A DNA stretch of 64,000 nucleotides from Mucilaginibacter aurantiaciroseus (lineage in GTDB: Bacteria > Bacteroidota > Bacteroidia > Sphingobacteriales > Sphingobacteriaceae). The notes beneath the pieces were generated by a model. It made no database searches, was not told where the DNA came from, and worked only from the letters and a program-made list of their open reading frames with translations. The first letter of the stretch is position 1, and each line of letters starts with the position of its first letter. Below, one piece after another: positions 36,331 through 44,777 of this stretch. The stretch covers positions 310,001 to 374,000 of the forward strand of contig NZ_JAMXOF010000002.1 of NCBI RefSeq assembly GCF_024055595.1, written 5' to 3'. Both the position numbers and the translations under genes were made by a program.

Positions 36331-36362
36331 AAAAAAAGCGACAGTCATTAACCCGTCGCTTT
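36331..36362 (-). terminator. Terminator of the mla operon
   Basis: An 8-bp stem AAAGCGAC / GTCGCTTT with a 12-base loop is followed on the minus strand by a U-run of seven. It lies 24 bases past the mlaD stop. Confidence 0.8.
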
Positions 36363-36385
36363 CAGTATCATAAAGCAGGAAATTC

Positions 36386-37375
36386 TTACATCGCCTTTTT
36401 AATACTATCCTGTTTGGCTTTCTCCTTTTTCTTAAAAAAACCTTTTAACAAAAAATTATGCTGAACCGCTTCCAGGTCATCATTTAGTTTGATAGAACTC
36501 TGTTGAAGGTAATTGATGGTGTTTTGTACTTTAACGGCCGCTTTGGGGTCGTTTAAAAGTACACCAAGGGCGTTGTCTGTCGTGTTAAGTTTGTTGCTGG
36601 CCTTGTTCAAGTTATCCGTTAAAGTGCTGGCATTATCCGCGGCTTCTTTTAAACGGATAACAGATCCACGAATTTTGTTGAAGGTAATTGTGTCAGTTAA
36701 CAGGTTATCGGCAAAGCCCCCTTTGGTGTTCATCTTATTGCTAAAGTTATTTAGCTGAGATGACATATTCGCCGCGTTTTGGGTGGCAGCCTGTAAATTG
36801 CGCATGGTTTGTTTTAACTGGTTGCCCATGGTGCTATCGGCCAGTAAAGTGCCTACAGTGCCTTTTCCGGCCAGTATCTGTTTGCTTAATTGTTTAAAAT
36901 CAGTAGTAATAGCCAGCAAGTTCTGGTTGTTTTGCTGCAGGGTTTTCAGCACATCATCGGTAGATAACAATTTTTCTGACTGTAGCACAGCACCATCCTG
37001 TATAGGAGGTGCCTGCGGCGAACCACCATCAATAACGATGATTTTGTTACCTATTAAACCATCGCTGCTAATACGTACACCTGCATTACGGTGAATGTAC
37101 TGCTGCGTGCTCGATTCGATACTCATGATCACATCAACCTGCGACGGGCCTGTGAAATGGATGTTTTTGATAGTACCCACCTTTACGCCCGAGAACCAAA
37201 CGTTATTCCCTTTTTTTAAACCCGCAACATCGCTAAATATCGAGCTGATGGTTATGCTTTTAACAAAACTTTTTTGCTGGCCGCCAAGGGTAAGCACGCC
37301 TATTACAAACACGGCCACGCCGAGCAGTACAAACACGCCTACTGTTATTGATCTTTTATTTTCTGCTGCATCCAT
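36386..37375 (-). CDS. mlaD: MCE-domain lipid-binding protein of the Mla transport system (MlaD-like)
   Basis: This 329-residue protein has one N-terminal membrane helix (ITVGVFVLLGVAVFVIGVL) and an MCE domain (IFSDVAGLKKGNNVWFSGVK, then GVRISSDGLIGNKIIVI). The C-terminal half is helical with many Asn and Gln, probably a coiled-coil needle or tunnel. MlaD proteins form hexameric rings that pass phospholipids between the membranes. It is the last gene of the minus-strand operon mlaE-mlaF-mlaD and is followed by a terminator. It is longer than E. coli MlaD (about 180 residues) because of the C-terminal extension. Confidence 0.88.
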   Translation of the reverse strand: MDAAENKRSITVGVFVLLGVAVFVIGVLTLGGQQKSFVKSITISSIFSDVAGLKKGNNVWFSGVKVGTIKNIHFTGPSQVDVIMSIESSTQQYIHRNAGVRISSDGLIGNKIIVIDGGSPQAPPIQDGAVLQSEKLLSTDDVLKTLQQNNQNLLAITTDFKQLSKQILAGKGTVGTLLADSTMGNQLKQTMRNLQAATQNAANMSSQLNNFSNKMNTKGGFADNLLTDTITFNKIRGSVIRLKEAADNASTLTDNLNKASNKLNTTDNALGVLLNDPKAAVKVQNTINYLQQSSIKLNDDLEAVQHNFLLKGFFKKKEKAKQDSIKKAM

Positions 37376-37393
37376 TATATAGGGTACTAATAT

Positions 37394-38167
37394 CTATTGT
37401 ATAAAATTATAATCGTAAAAAGGGGTAACACGCGGGTCGGTAGTTTTAAATACCTCATCAAAAGGTCCCACACGTTGAAACTGTCCGTCAAGTAGCATCG
37501 CTACACGGTCACCGGTCATTTTGGCGCAGGTAAGGTCATGCGTGATGATGATCGACGATGTATTATAGCGCTGCTGAACCTCGTTTATCAGTTCGTTAAT
37601 TTCTATACAGGTAATTGGGTCAAGGCCGGCGGTTGGCTCGTCATAAAGCATTATTTCGGGGTTAAGGATAAGCGTACGGGCAATACCTATACGCTTACGC
37701 TGCCCGCCCGATAGCTCTGACGGCATTTGATTAATAGTTTGCGAAAGGCCTACGGCCTCTAATACTTCGGCTACGTTTTTATCAATTTCGAACCGGGTGA
37801 TGCCCTTGCGGTTACGCACCAGCGGGAACTCCAGGTTCTTACGAACCGTCATACTATCGTACAGGGCACTATTTTGGAAAGAGAAACCAATGTGGATACG
37901 AAGTTCTTCGAGATCGCGTTCGCTAATGTTGGTTACCTCTTTGCCCAAAACTTCTATCGTACCCGCATCAGGCGTTAACAATCCGGATATTAACTTAATT
38001 AATACCGATTTACCCGTCCCGGAACGACCTAAAACCACTAAATTTTCGCCCTGATAAAGGTCAAGGTCGATACCACGGAGCACGTCATAATCCGCGAAAG
38101 ATTTTTCAACCCCTCGAAGCCTAATTACTTCGTTAGTCTTATCAATATTTGCCTTTTGCTTTTCCAT
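37394..38167 (-). CDS. mlaF: ABC transporter ATP-binding protein of the Mla system (MlaF-like)
   Basis: The 257-residue ATPase has Walker A GRSGTGKS at residues 47-54, the signature LSGGQRKRIGIARTL, Walker B IMLYDEPTAGLDP and a switch His in SIIITHDL. It energises lipid transport by the MlaE permease at the inner membrane. It starts 3 bases after mlaE and ends 18 bases before mlaD, so the three genes form one transcription unit. No MlaB, MlaC or MlaA gene is present, as is common in Bacteroidota. Confidence 0.92.
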   Translation of the reverse strand: MEKQKANIDKTNEVIRLRGVEKSFADYDVLRGIDLDLYQGENLVVLGRSGTGKSVLIKLISGLLTPDAGTIEVLGKEVTNISERDLEELRIHIGFSFQNSALYDSMTVRKNLEFPLVRNRKGITRFEIDKNVAEVLEAVGLSQTINQMPSELSGGQRKRIGIARTLILNPEIMLYDEPTAGLDPITCIEINELINEVQQRYNTSSIIITHDLTCAKMTGDRVAMLLDGQFQRVGPFDEVFKTTDPRVTPFYDYNFIQ

Positions 38168-38170
38168 AAT

Positions 38171-38980
38171 TTAGCGGAACCATCCGGCCATCTGTACAAT
38201 TAAAACTTCCTCAATAAACACCAAAAACATGGCGGTAACTACCGCGCCGTTTGCCGCTTTACCAACACCCTCGGTGCCTTTGGTAGAATTATAACCCTGG
38301 TAACATCCCACAATACCAATGGTAAAACCAAATACTAGGGCCTTGATAAGTGATGCCCAAAAATCAATAAAAGTTAAAGGCTCAAAAGCCTGCTCCATAA
38401 AGATGGCGTAACTGGTGCCCTCGTTTTGGCTAACGTTTAAGTAACCACCTAAAAGCGCTATAAACGCGGTGTAAGTTGCCAGCAATGGTATGGTGATAGT
38501 GGTAGCGATAACCCGCGTACAAACTAAAAATTTAAAAGGTTTTGTGCCCGATACTTCCATGGCATCTATCTGCTCGGTAACCCGCATCGAGCCAAGCTCG
38601 GCGCCAATGCTTGAGCCAACCTTACCTGCAGCTATAAGCGCGGTAACCAGTGGTGCAAGGGCTTTCATGATAGCGATGGATACCAGCGACGGTAACCACG
38701 ACTCGGCACCAAAGTTGGTTAACGACGGGCGGCTTTGTTTGGTAAAAATAACCCCCACAATAAAACCGGTAAGTGTAATCAGCGTGAAGGATTTTACACC
38801 GGTTTCATAACATTGCTTTACAATCTCTTTAAACTCGTAAGGTGGTAAAAAAACCTCTTTAAAAAAGCGTAGGATAAATGCATATATCCTGTGCAGCATT
38901 AAAAAAAATTCTGCAAGTTTACCCCGCGTTTTTGTAAAACGTTTTGGTGCAGGTTTTAAAGATGTATCTACGCTATCCAT
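38171..38980 (-). CDS. mlaE: ABC transporter permease of the Mla system (MlaE-like)
   Basis: The 269-residue permease has the MlaE/YrbE features LITLTGFIVGVIFTKQ, ALAPLVTALIAAGKVGSSIG and AELGSMRVTEQIDAMEVSG, and about five to six hydrophobic segments. With MlaF and MlaD it forms an inner-membrane complex that moves phospholipids to or from the outer membrane. It is the first gene of the operon; the roughly 200 bases upstream should contain the promoter but show no clear motif. Confidence 0.9.
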   Translation of the reverse strand: MDSVDTSLKPAPKRFTKTRGKLAEFFLMLHRIYAFILRFFKEVFLPPYEFKEIVKQCYETGVKSFTLITLTGFIVGVIFTKQSRPSLTNFGAESWLPSLVSIAIMKALAPLVTALIAAGKVGSSIGAELGSMRVTEQIDAMEVSGTKPFKFLVCTRVIATTITIPLLATYTAFIALLGGYLNVSQNEGTSYAIFMEQAFEPLTFIDFWASLIKALVFGFTIGIVGCYQGYNSTKGTEGVGKAANGAVVTAMFLVFIEEVLIVQMAGWFR

Positions 38981-39183
38981 TAATGTGGTAAAGGTATAAC
39001 TTATGTAAGATATAGATACTTGAAAGCCCCAATTTCTTTTAAAAGATATTTAGCTAAATGTAATAATTATCTAAAATACACAATAATAACCGGCTGCAAA
39101 ACCACCGCTATAATTAATACAAACAAAATTCGAAAAGGTGCAGGTTTAATAATTTGTGCTACTTTAAGGCATCTGATATCAGC

Positions 39184-40308
39184 ATGAAAAGCATTTACCG
39201 TTACGCCATTATCATCATCTTATTAACCCGTGGTACATCAGTTATGGCACAATTACATAACCCTTGCGATAAGCAGGCCATATACGAAACCAAACAGCTG
39301 TATTATAGTATGCAGCGATTGGTAGGAGCGGGCACCATCTTCGGCCACCATGATGATACCGCCTATGGCATAGGCTGGTGTTACGAGGAGGGGCGGTCTG
39401 ATGTTAAAGATGTTACCGGATCATACCCCGCTATGTACGGCTGGGACCTCGCTAAAATAGAGCACGATAACACGCGAGATATTAACGGGATGCTTTTTAA
39501 AGAGCAAAAAAAGATGGCGCGCGAGGCATACGATCGCGGCGGCATCAATACTTTTTGCTGGCATATGGATAACCCAACCAATGGCAAAACCGCCTGGGAT
39601 ACCACTAACCGTACCATTAAAGATATTTTACCTGGTGGCGCATACCACGATGTATATGTGAGGTGGCTGGAGAAAGGGGCAAATTATTTAGCCGATTTAA
39701 AAGGCAGGAACGGTGAGCAAATCCCTATCCTGTTTCGCCCGTTTCATGAACTTACGGGAAGTTGGTTTTGGTGGTGCGCCAATACCAGCACTCCCGGGGA
39801 ATTTAAGGAGTTATGGTGTTTCACCATCGATTATATGCGTAACACCAAAAAGTTGCATAACCTGCTTATTGTATATTCGGCGGCGGATTTTGACAGCGAA
39901 GCCGATTTTATGCTGCGATACCCGGGTGATACTTATACAGACTTTGTTGGCTTTGATAATTACTGTAATAAAAACGTAACCGAGTACCAGCAAAAACTGG
40001 ACGAGCGCATGGGCATTGTAGACGCCGTTGCTGCCAAAACACATAAGCTTGCCTGCCTGCCCGAAACAGGGTATGAGCAAATCCCACAGGCCGACTGGTG
40101 GACAAAAGTGCTTTTGCCAACCCTTGCCAAACACAAAACATCCTACGTAATGGCATGGCGTAACGGCCGGCCCGATCACTATTTTGTGCCATACCCCGGC
40201 CAGGTGAGCGAGCAGGACTTTAAGAAATTTTATGCCGATCCACGCATGATATTTGAGAACAGGCTGGCGCGTTTAGGGGTTTATGGGCGATATATATCTG
40301 CACCGTAG
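39184..40308 (+). CDS. GH26 beta-mannanase, secreted
   Basis: The 374-residue protein has a signal peptide (YAIIIILLTRGTSVMAQ) and GH26 features: FGHHDDTAYGIGW near the N-terminus, acid/base E189 in FRPFHELTGSWFWW, and nucleophile E294 in CLPETGYEQ. GH26 enzymes cleave beta-1,4-mannan, and some act on mixed glucan or xylan. The full catalytic domain is present, without extra binding modules. An upstream start at 39154 is possible, but the ATG at 39184 begins directly with the signal peptide. It stands alone, like the GH51 gene, outside any clear utilisation locus. Confidence 0.92.
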   Translation: MKSIYRYAIIIILLTRGTSVMAQLHNPCDKQAIYETKQLYYSMQRLVGAGTIFGHHDDTAYGIGWCYEEGRSDVKDVTGSYPAMYGWDLAKIEHDNTRDINGMLFKEQKKMAREAYDRGGINTFCWHMDNPTNGKTAWDTTNRTIKDILPGGAYHDVYVRWLEKGANYLADLKGRNGEQIPILFRPFHELTGSWFWWCANTSTPGEFKELWCFTIDYMRNTKKLHNLLIVYSAADFDSEADFMLRYPGDTYTDFVGFDNYCNKNVTEYQQKLDERMGIVDAVAAKTHKLACLPETGYEQIPQADWWTKVLLPTLAKHKTSYVMAWRNGRPDHYFVPYPGQVSEQDFKKFYADPRMIFENRLARLGVYGRYISAP

Positions 40309-40367
40309 CGTTCAATCGGTAAAAACTTAATTCAACACGGCCTGTTCTTTAAGCAAATAATAATATT

Positions 40368-40637
40368 ATGAATGCTTATCAGCAAAAGTGGTTGGATGTA
40401 TTGCAGGGCGCAGGCCTTAAAGACTGGAAAATAGAAGCCCGTGGCGAAGACATCGCTATAGACATGCCCCACATTACCGACTTAAAATTGATTCGTGACA
40501 ATCTGCCGTCAACCTTAGGTGCTATATCGCTGGATATTAATTTGCCGCACGAACGGATCAAGTTCATCTTCCATAACGGATACGAGAATTTTGAATATGT
40601 TCTTAATCCGAATGAAGCAGATCTGACAGAAGAGTAA
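40368..40637 (+). CDS. Small protein of unknown function
   Basis: An 89-residue acidic soluble protein, MNAYQQKWLDVLQGAGLKD at the start, with an alternating pattern suggesting a small alpha/beta fold. It contains no motif I recognise and no signal peptide. It lies 59 bases after the mannanase gene on the same strand and ends one base before the stop of the convergent MFS gene. The frame is well defined and its codon use resembles its neighbours, so it is probably a real gene. Confidence 0.65.
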   Translation: MNAYQQKWLDVLQGAGLKDWKIEARGEDIAIDMPHITDLKLIRDNLPSTLGAISLDINLPHERIKFIFHNGYENFEYVLNPNEADLTEE

Positions 40638-41786
40638 TTAAATTTTTGCCTTGGTAGCAAATATGGTTACGCAAATACCCATGGCTGCTATGAGCGTAAA
40701 GGATGCCCTTAAAGTAGCTATCCCGGCCACAAAACCTATCAACGGCGGGCCAACTAAAAAACCTGCAAACCCAATGGTTGATACGGCCGCCAGTGCCACC
40801 CCCGGCGACATGGTTTTAGATTTGCCTGCCGCGCTGTAAACCAACGGCACAACAGATGATACACCGAACCCTACCAATAAAAACCCGAATATTGCCGAGT
40901 ACATGTAAGGGAATGCCACGGCGGTAAGTAAGCCGGTGGCGGTAAGCATACCGCTTATTTGTAAAGTGCGTTTAAGGCCAAAACGGTGTGCGAATTTATC
41001 GGCTACAAAGCGGCCGGTAGCCATGGTAAACATGAAGGCTGTATACCCGGCACCCATTGACGCATTTTGGGCAAGCACTACTTTTTTAAAGAAAATAACG
41101 CTCCAGTCGAACATCGCGCCCTCGCATATCATCGAACAAAAAGCGATGACACCTAATTTTATCAGTGAGTTATCGGGCATTACAAACACCGGCCCGGCGC
41201 TTGTTGGCTTGTCGTTTTTAAGGTAGCGCGACGTGAAAATCACCACTACGATCACCAGCACCATTATCATGCTAAAATGCTTGAATGGGATAACCTGTTT
41301 GCCTATCATAAAGGTGCCTATGACAGCCCCTGTAAAGCCCGCCAAACTCCATAAACCATGGAACGATGCAAGTATTGGGCGCTGGTATAACTCCTCGGCA
41401 GCTACAGCCTGGGTATTTACAGCTATGTTTACCGCGTTGCTGGAGAAACCGAATAACAGCAAGCATCCGATCAGCTGAACGGTATTTTGCGCAATGCCCA
41501 AAGAAACTAACGAAAGGCTGTAAACCACCAACGCGCTAATAAGCAATTTACGGCTGCCTATACGGGTAATTACCCAGCCGGAGAATGGGAGCGAGCACAT
41601 TAAACCAACGGGAAGTGCAAATAAAACACCGCCAAGCCCTGCATCGCTCAAATTAAGATCCTGTTGAATAGTAGCTATACGGGATGCCCAGCTTGCAAAG
41701 CAAATGCCGGTCATAAAAAACATGGCTCCCACCGCAACGCGCAATGTAGTTCTGGAGAAATTGTAAGATGGGGCTACTGCTTCCAA
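40638..41786 (-). CDS. Major facilitator superfamily transporter (YbjJ-like)
   Basis: The 382-residue protein has about 12 hydrophobic helices, with the N-terminal GICFASWASRIATIQQDLNL and LFALPVGLMCSLPFSGW typical of YbjJ-like MFS members, and GFSSNAVNIAVNTQAVA in the middle. The substrate is unknown. The start appears to be TTG at 41786, since an in-frame stop lies four codons upstream and the next Met falls inside the first helix. It converges with the 89-residue gene, the stops being adjacent. Confidence 0.82.
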   Translation of the reverse strand: MEAVAPSYNFSRTTLRVAVGAMFFMTGICFASWASRIATIQQDLNLSDAGLGGVLFALPVGLMCSLPFSGWVITRIGSRKLLISALVVYSLSLVSLGIAQNTVQLIGCLLLFGFSSNAVNIAVNTQAVAAEELYQRPILASFHGLWSLAGFTGAVIGTFMIGKQVIPFKHFSMIMVLVIVVVIFTSRYLKNDKPTSAGPVFVMPDNSLIKLGVIAFCSMICEGAMFDWSVIFFKKVVLAQNASMGAGYTAFMFTMATGRFVADKFAHRFGLKRTLQISGMLTATGLLTAVAFPYMYSAIFGFLLVGFGVSSVVPLVYSAAGKSKTMSPGVALAAVSTIGFAGFLVGPPLIGFVAGIATLRASFTLIAAMGICVTIFATKAKI

Positions 41787-41894
41787 AAGTAAAATTCAAA
41801 TTTTGTGTATTTATTACACTAAGGTGCAAAGTTACTATCTATATTTTAATTATTGAAAATAATAGGGATAAACAGCTGTCAACAAATAATAGGG

Positions 41895-42304
41895 TTACAT
41901 TTTAAGGCTGAACGATCCTGAAATATCTTTCTCGGGTTGGTCGGTTAAGAAACCTGCTACTTTGCGGGTAAAGGTGCCTTTTATAGTGCCCTTTAGGCCG
42001 TTTTTATCCTTTACGTTAATGTCTGTAAAAGTAACTTTGCCCGAGCCGAAGAAGTACCAACTGTAATTATATCGGCATCAAACGTACCGGTGGAATTGGT
42101 TTCTGCCATTAACAAAAATGCAGTTGCAGGATCTAAGCCGCCGCCTACTTGTATGCTACCATTTGGCGGCACTAATGTTGGAGAAATCACCTGAAAAAAA
42201 CCAGTGGTGAATTTTACTGTTTTGCCATCTAAAGTATACGAAATGGTACTGTTGGCTGGCGCATTTCCTGTACCGGCAAGATTTGCTGCAATAAATTTAT
42301 TTGC
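41895..42304 (-). pseudogene. Truncated and frameshifted secreted-protein remnant
   Basis: Directly after the dsbA-like stop, on the minus strand, a frame without a start codon reads ANKFIAANLAGTGNAPANST, then VKFTTGFFQVISPT and GSIQVGGGLDPATAFLLMAE. A shift at about 42045-42060 continues WYFFGSGKVTFTDINVKD and GLKGTIKGTFTRKVAGFLTD, ending SGSFSLKM with TAA at 41895-41897. The beta-strand composition fits the C-terminus of a Bacteroidota lipoprotein of the DUF6252 kind. The 5' part, with signal peptide, is missing, and there is one frameshift. The remaining bases 41787-41894 show nothing notable. Confidence 0.65.
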
Positions 42305-43012
42305 TTAGCAATCGCCATCAGGGCCGCAGGTTGGGCCTTCAATAACGTCTAGTTTTGGTTTGCTTTGATCATCGTTCCATTCTGCAAACGCTTTTTCTAA
42401 TGTTTGGGTAAATACCGGAACCGCCTGCGCGCCTGATACGCCGTATTTATTATTCATCACAAAAAACGGTACACCCTGTATGCCTAAATACTGCGCTTCG
42501 GCTATGTCATGCTTAACATCATCTATAAAAGCATCGGTAACAAGGGTTTGTTTTATCTCATCGGGGTTAAGGCCGATAGCAGAGCCCAATTCTGCAAGGG
42601 TGTCTGTATCGTCCACATTTTTGCCTTCGGTAAAGTAGGCTTTAAATAAGGCTTCTTCGGCAGCATCGCCAAGGTTATACTTTTTAGCAAGATGGGTAAA
42701 GCGATGAGCTTTTAAGCTGTTGGCAACAACGGCATTGTCCATATGATAATTGAGGCCAACTTCGGCAGCCATCTCGGTTACGTGGTTGTTCATTTGTTGT
42801 GCATACTCCAATGTCCAGCCTTTAGCATCGGCAAGGTATTGATTAATGTTTACCGATGGGTTGGTTACCATATCCGGGTTAAGCTGAAAGCTTTTCCATT
42901 CTATCTCCACTTCCCCTTTATGCGCGAATTGTTGCAGGGCATCTTCAAAACGGCGTTTACCTATGTAACAGAATGGGCACATTACATCACTCCAGATCTC
43001 GATCTTCATCAT
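42305..43012 (-). CDS. FrnE-like DsbA-family oxidoreductase
   Basis: The 235-residue cytoplasmic protein has a thioredoxin-fold active site CPFC at residues 12-15 in WSDVMCPFCYIGKRRFE, the cis-Pro region GIQGVPFFVMNNKYGVSGAQ, and a C-terminal Cys pair (CGPDGDC), a feature of FrnE-type DsbA proteins. These act as disulfide oxidoreductases or isomerases in stress defence; 2-hydroxychromene-2-carboxylate isomerases share the fold. No signal peptide is present. Two Met codons (43012, 43009) are equally possible starts. It stands alone, with a pseudogene remnant just after its stop. Confidence 0.88.
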   Translation of the reverse strand: MMKIEIWSDVMCPFCYIGKRRFEDALQQFAHKGEVEIEWKSFQLNPDMVTNPSVNINQYLADAKGWTLEYAQQMNNHVTEMAAEVGLNYHMDNAVVANSLKAHRFTHLAKKYNLGDAAEEALFKAYFTEGKNVDDTDTLAELGSAIGLNPDEIKQTLVTDAFIDDVKHDIAEAQYLGIQGVPFFVMNNKYGVSGAQAVPVFTQTLEKAFAEWNDDQSKPKLDVIEGPTCGPDGDC

Positions 43013-43212
43013 TATTAAATTTTCATAAAATTACAGGTATTGTAGTTTAATCGCGTAAGCCTAAAGTCAAAAACAAATATGCTAATCAAAAGTGTAGTGC
43101 GGCTTAAATAAAATTCGACTTAAAATGCCATATGGGAAATTTAAATATCTTTTATAATTTAGGCTTAGTAACCTAATTAACCAATACTGTAACAAGCCTT
43201 TACGGATAAAGC

Positions 43213-44415
43213 ATGAACAAGACAACTAAACCTTCCCTATTTTGGGCTGGTATTATACTACTCTTAATTCCGGGGCTGATAAATGCTTACCTGCTGATGC
43301 CTTTCCCTGGCAGCCAGGATATTAACGCCATTACTTTTTGCTACTACCTGGAAAAGATGATCCAGCCGTTGCGGATACTGGGCGCTGTATTGATATTGAC
43401 ATACCTGGGGCTTTACCTTATAAAAGACACCACCAAACAAAAGGCTATAAAAGTTGCCGTGATGTCTCTGTGCCTTATCAGTTTTTATTTTACCGATAAC
43501 ATGTATAAGGCCGAAATTATGTTTAAGGAAACGCGTAAAGTGGCGTTTGCCAATGCCATAAAAAGCCGGGTACCGCATAGTTATCTGGTAATAGGTGTAG
43601 TGTATAAAGGCGTTGCCAAAGCATATCCGATAATATATTTAGGTTACCATCATAAGGTACAGGATAATATTGCCGGCAAGCCGATGCTAATTACCTATTG
43701 CACCATGTGCCGCACAGGCCGCGTTTACGACCCTGTTATCAATGGGAAGCTGCAAACCTTCAGGTTGGTGGGGGCGAGGCATTACAATGCTATTATTGAG
43801 GATGAGGCTACTAAAACGTGGTGGTACCAATCTACCGGAAAGGCTGCTGTTGGTGCGTTAAAGGGCGCGCAATTGAGCGAAGTGCCTTACGAGCAATTAA
43901 CCCTTGGCGCATGGCTTAACAAATATCCCGGCTCGCAAATTTTACAGCCGGATGCCATCTATACCAATGACTATGCCGACCTAAAAGATTACGACCGCAA
44001 ACAAACGGTTGATAAGGATACCACGTTGAAAAACAAAAATTCGCTGATACGTAAAAGCTGGATGATAGGTGTAATTGTGCAAGGCCAGCCAAAAGCGTAC
44101 GACTGGCGTGCCATGGTGCGCAAACGAACTTTTAATGATAAGATTAAAACTACCAGCCTGCTGATAGCTATGGAAAAGGACAGCATGAACTTTCATGCCT
44201 GGAATAGTACCGTAAACGGCAAGCCCCTGCATTTCGAGGTGAATGCTGATAAACAGCTGACCGACGATGAAACTTCATCCATTTGGGATTGGAAAGGCGT
44301 TTGTATCTCCGGCTCATATAAAGGTAGCCGGTTAGGTGTCATACAAGCTTACCAGGAGTACTGGCGCTCGTGGAAACAATTCCACCCCAACACCCTTTTC
44401 TGGAAAGAGGAGTAA
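43213..44415 (+). CDS. DUF3179 family membrane protein
   Basis: This 400-residue protein has three hydrophobic segments near residues 9-30, 50-69 and 80-96, then a soluble domain with the DUF3179 hallmark TYCTMCRTGRVYDP and the conserved VNGKPLHFEVNADKQL stretch. The two Cys in CTMC are a family feature and may bind metal or form a disulfide. The biochemical role of DUF3179 is unknown. It is monocistronic; a strong hairpin follows at 44469-44500 and may terminate it. Confidence 0.85.
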   Translation: MNKTTKPSLFWAGIILLLIPGLINAYLLMPFPGSQDINAITFCYYLEKMIQPLRILGAVLILTYLGLYLIKDTTKQKAIKVAVMSLCLISFYFTDNMYKAEIMFKETRKVAFANAIKSRVPHSYLVIGVVYKGVAKAYPIIYLGYHHKVQDNIAGKPMLITYCTMCRTGRVYDPVINGKLQTFRLVGARHYNAIIEDEATKTWWYQSTGKAAVGALKGAQLSEVPYEQLTLGAWLNKYPGSQILQPDAIYTNDYADLKDYDRKQTVDKDTTLKNKNSLIRKSWMIGVIVQGQPKAYDWRAMVRKRTFNDKIKTTSLLIAMEKDSMNFHAWNSTVNGKPLHFEVNADKQLTDDETSSIWDWKGVCISGSYKGSRLGVIQAYQEYWRSWKQFHPNTLFWKEE

Positions 44416-44468
44416 CTGTTTTAGGTTTCTGAACTAGTGACTCTCAGGATAAAAAACAGATAAAAAAA

Positions 44469-44556
44469 TGAGATTGCTGCGCGATAGCGCGGCAATCTCA
44501 TAGGACAATCGGATATGCTGAGATTACCACGTCGCTACGCTCCTTAAAGCAATGAC
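44469..44556. repeat. REP-like palindrome pair
   Basis: A 14-bp stem TGAGATTGCTGCGC / GCGCGGCAATCTCA (one G-T pair) with a 4-base loop at 44469-44500 is followed by GAGATTACCACGTCGCTACG and CTCCTTAAAGCAATGAC, a degenerate second unit of the same family. Such elements are widespread between genes in Bacteroidota. This one separates convergent genes. Confidence 0.75.
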
Positions 44557-44565
44557 ATAAATTAT

Positions 44566-44775
44566 TTATTTCCCTGTTGTATCCCGCTCCACCAAATCCA
44601 TTCCGCATTTACTGCAGGTGCCCGGCTTGTTTAATGTTATCTCGGGGTGCATGGTGCAATAGTATTTCCCTTTTGGTTTGGCAGATTCGGTTGCCTTGGC
44701 ATCTTTTGTTGCCGGTGAATTACAGGCTGCAAAGCTCAATGCGGCTACAGCTAAAATGATGATGTATCTTCTCAT
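44566..44775 (-). CDS. Heavy-metal-binding-domain lipoprotein
   Basis: The 69-residue protein has a lipobox LSFAAC ending at Cys18, then a heavy-metal-binding domain of the type in copper-efflux proteins: YYCTMHPEI (C40, H43) and CSKCGMD (C54, C57). It should be a small periplasmic metal-binding lipoprotein, copper being most likely by family precedent. It is the last gene of a minus-strand operon with a TonB receptor and a PepSY protein, starting 2 bases after the PepSY stop. Confidence 0.9.
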   Translation of the reverse strand: MRRYIIILAVAALSFAACNSPATKDAKATESAKPKGKYYCTMHPEITLNKPGTCSKCGMDLVERDTTGK

Positions 44776-44777
44776 AA

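Noticed and set aside
32543..40308. Polysaccharide utilisation locus linking GH51 and GH26
   Set aside because: There is no SusC/SusD pair, the two genes are 5 kb apart and the mla operon lies between them.
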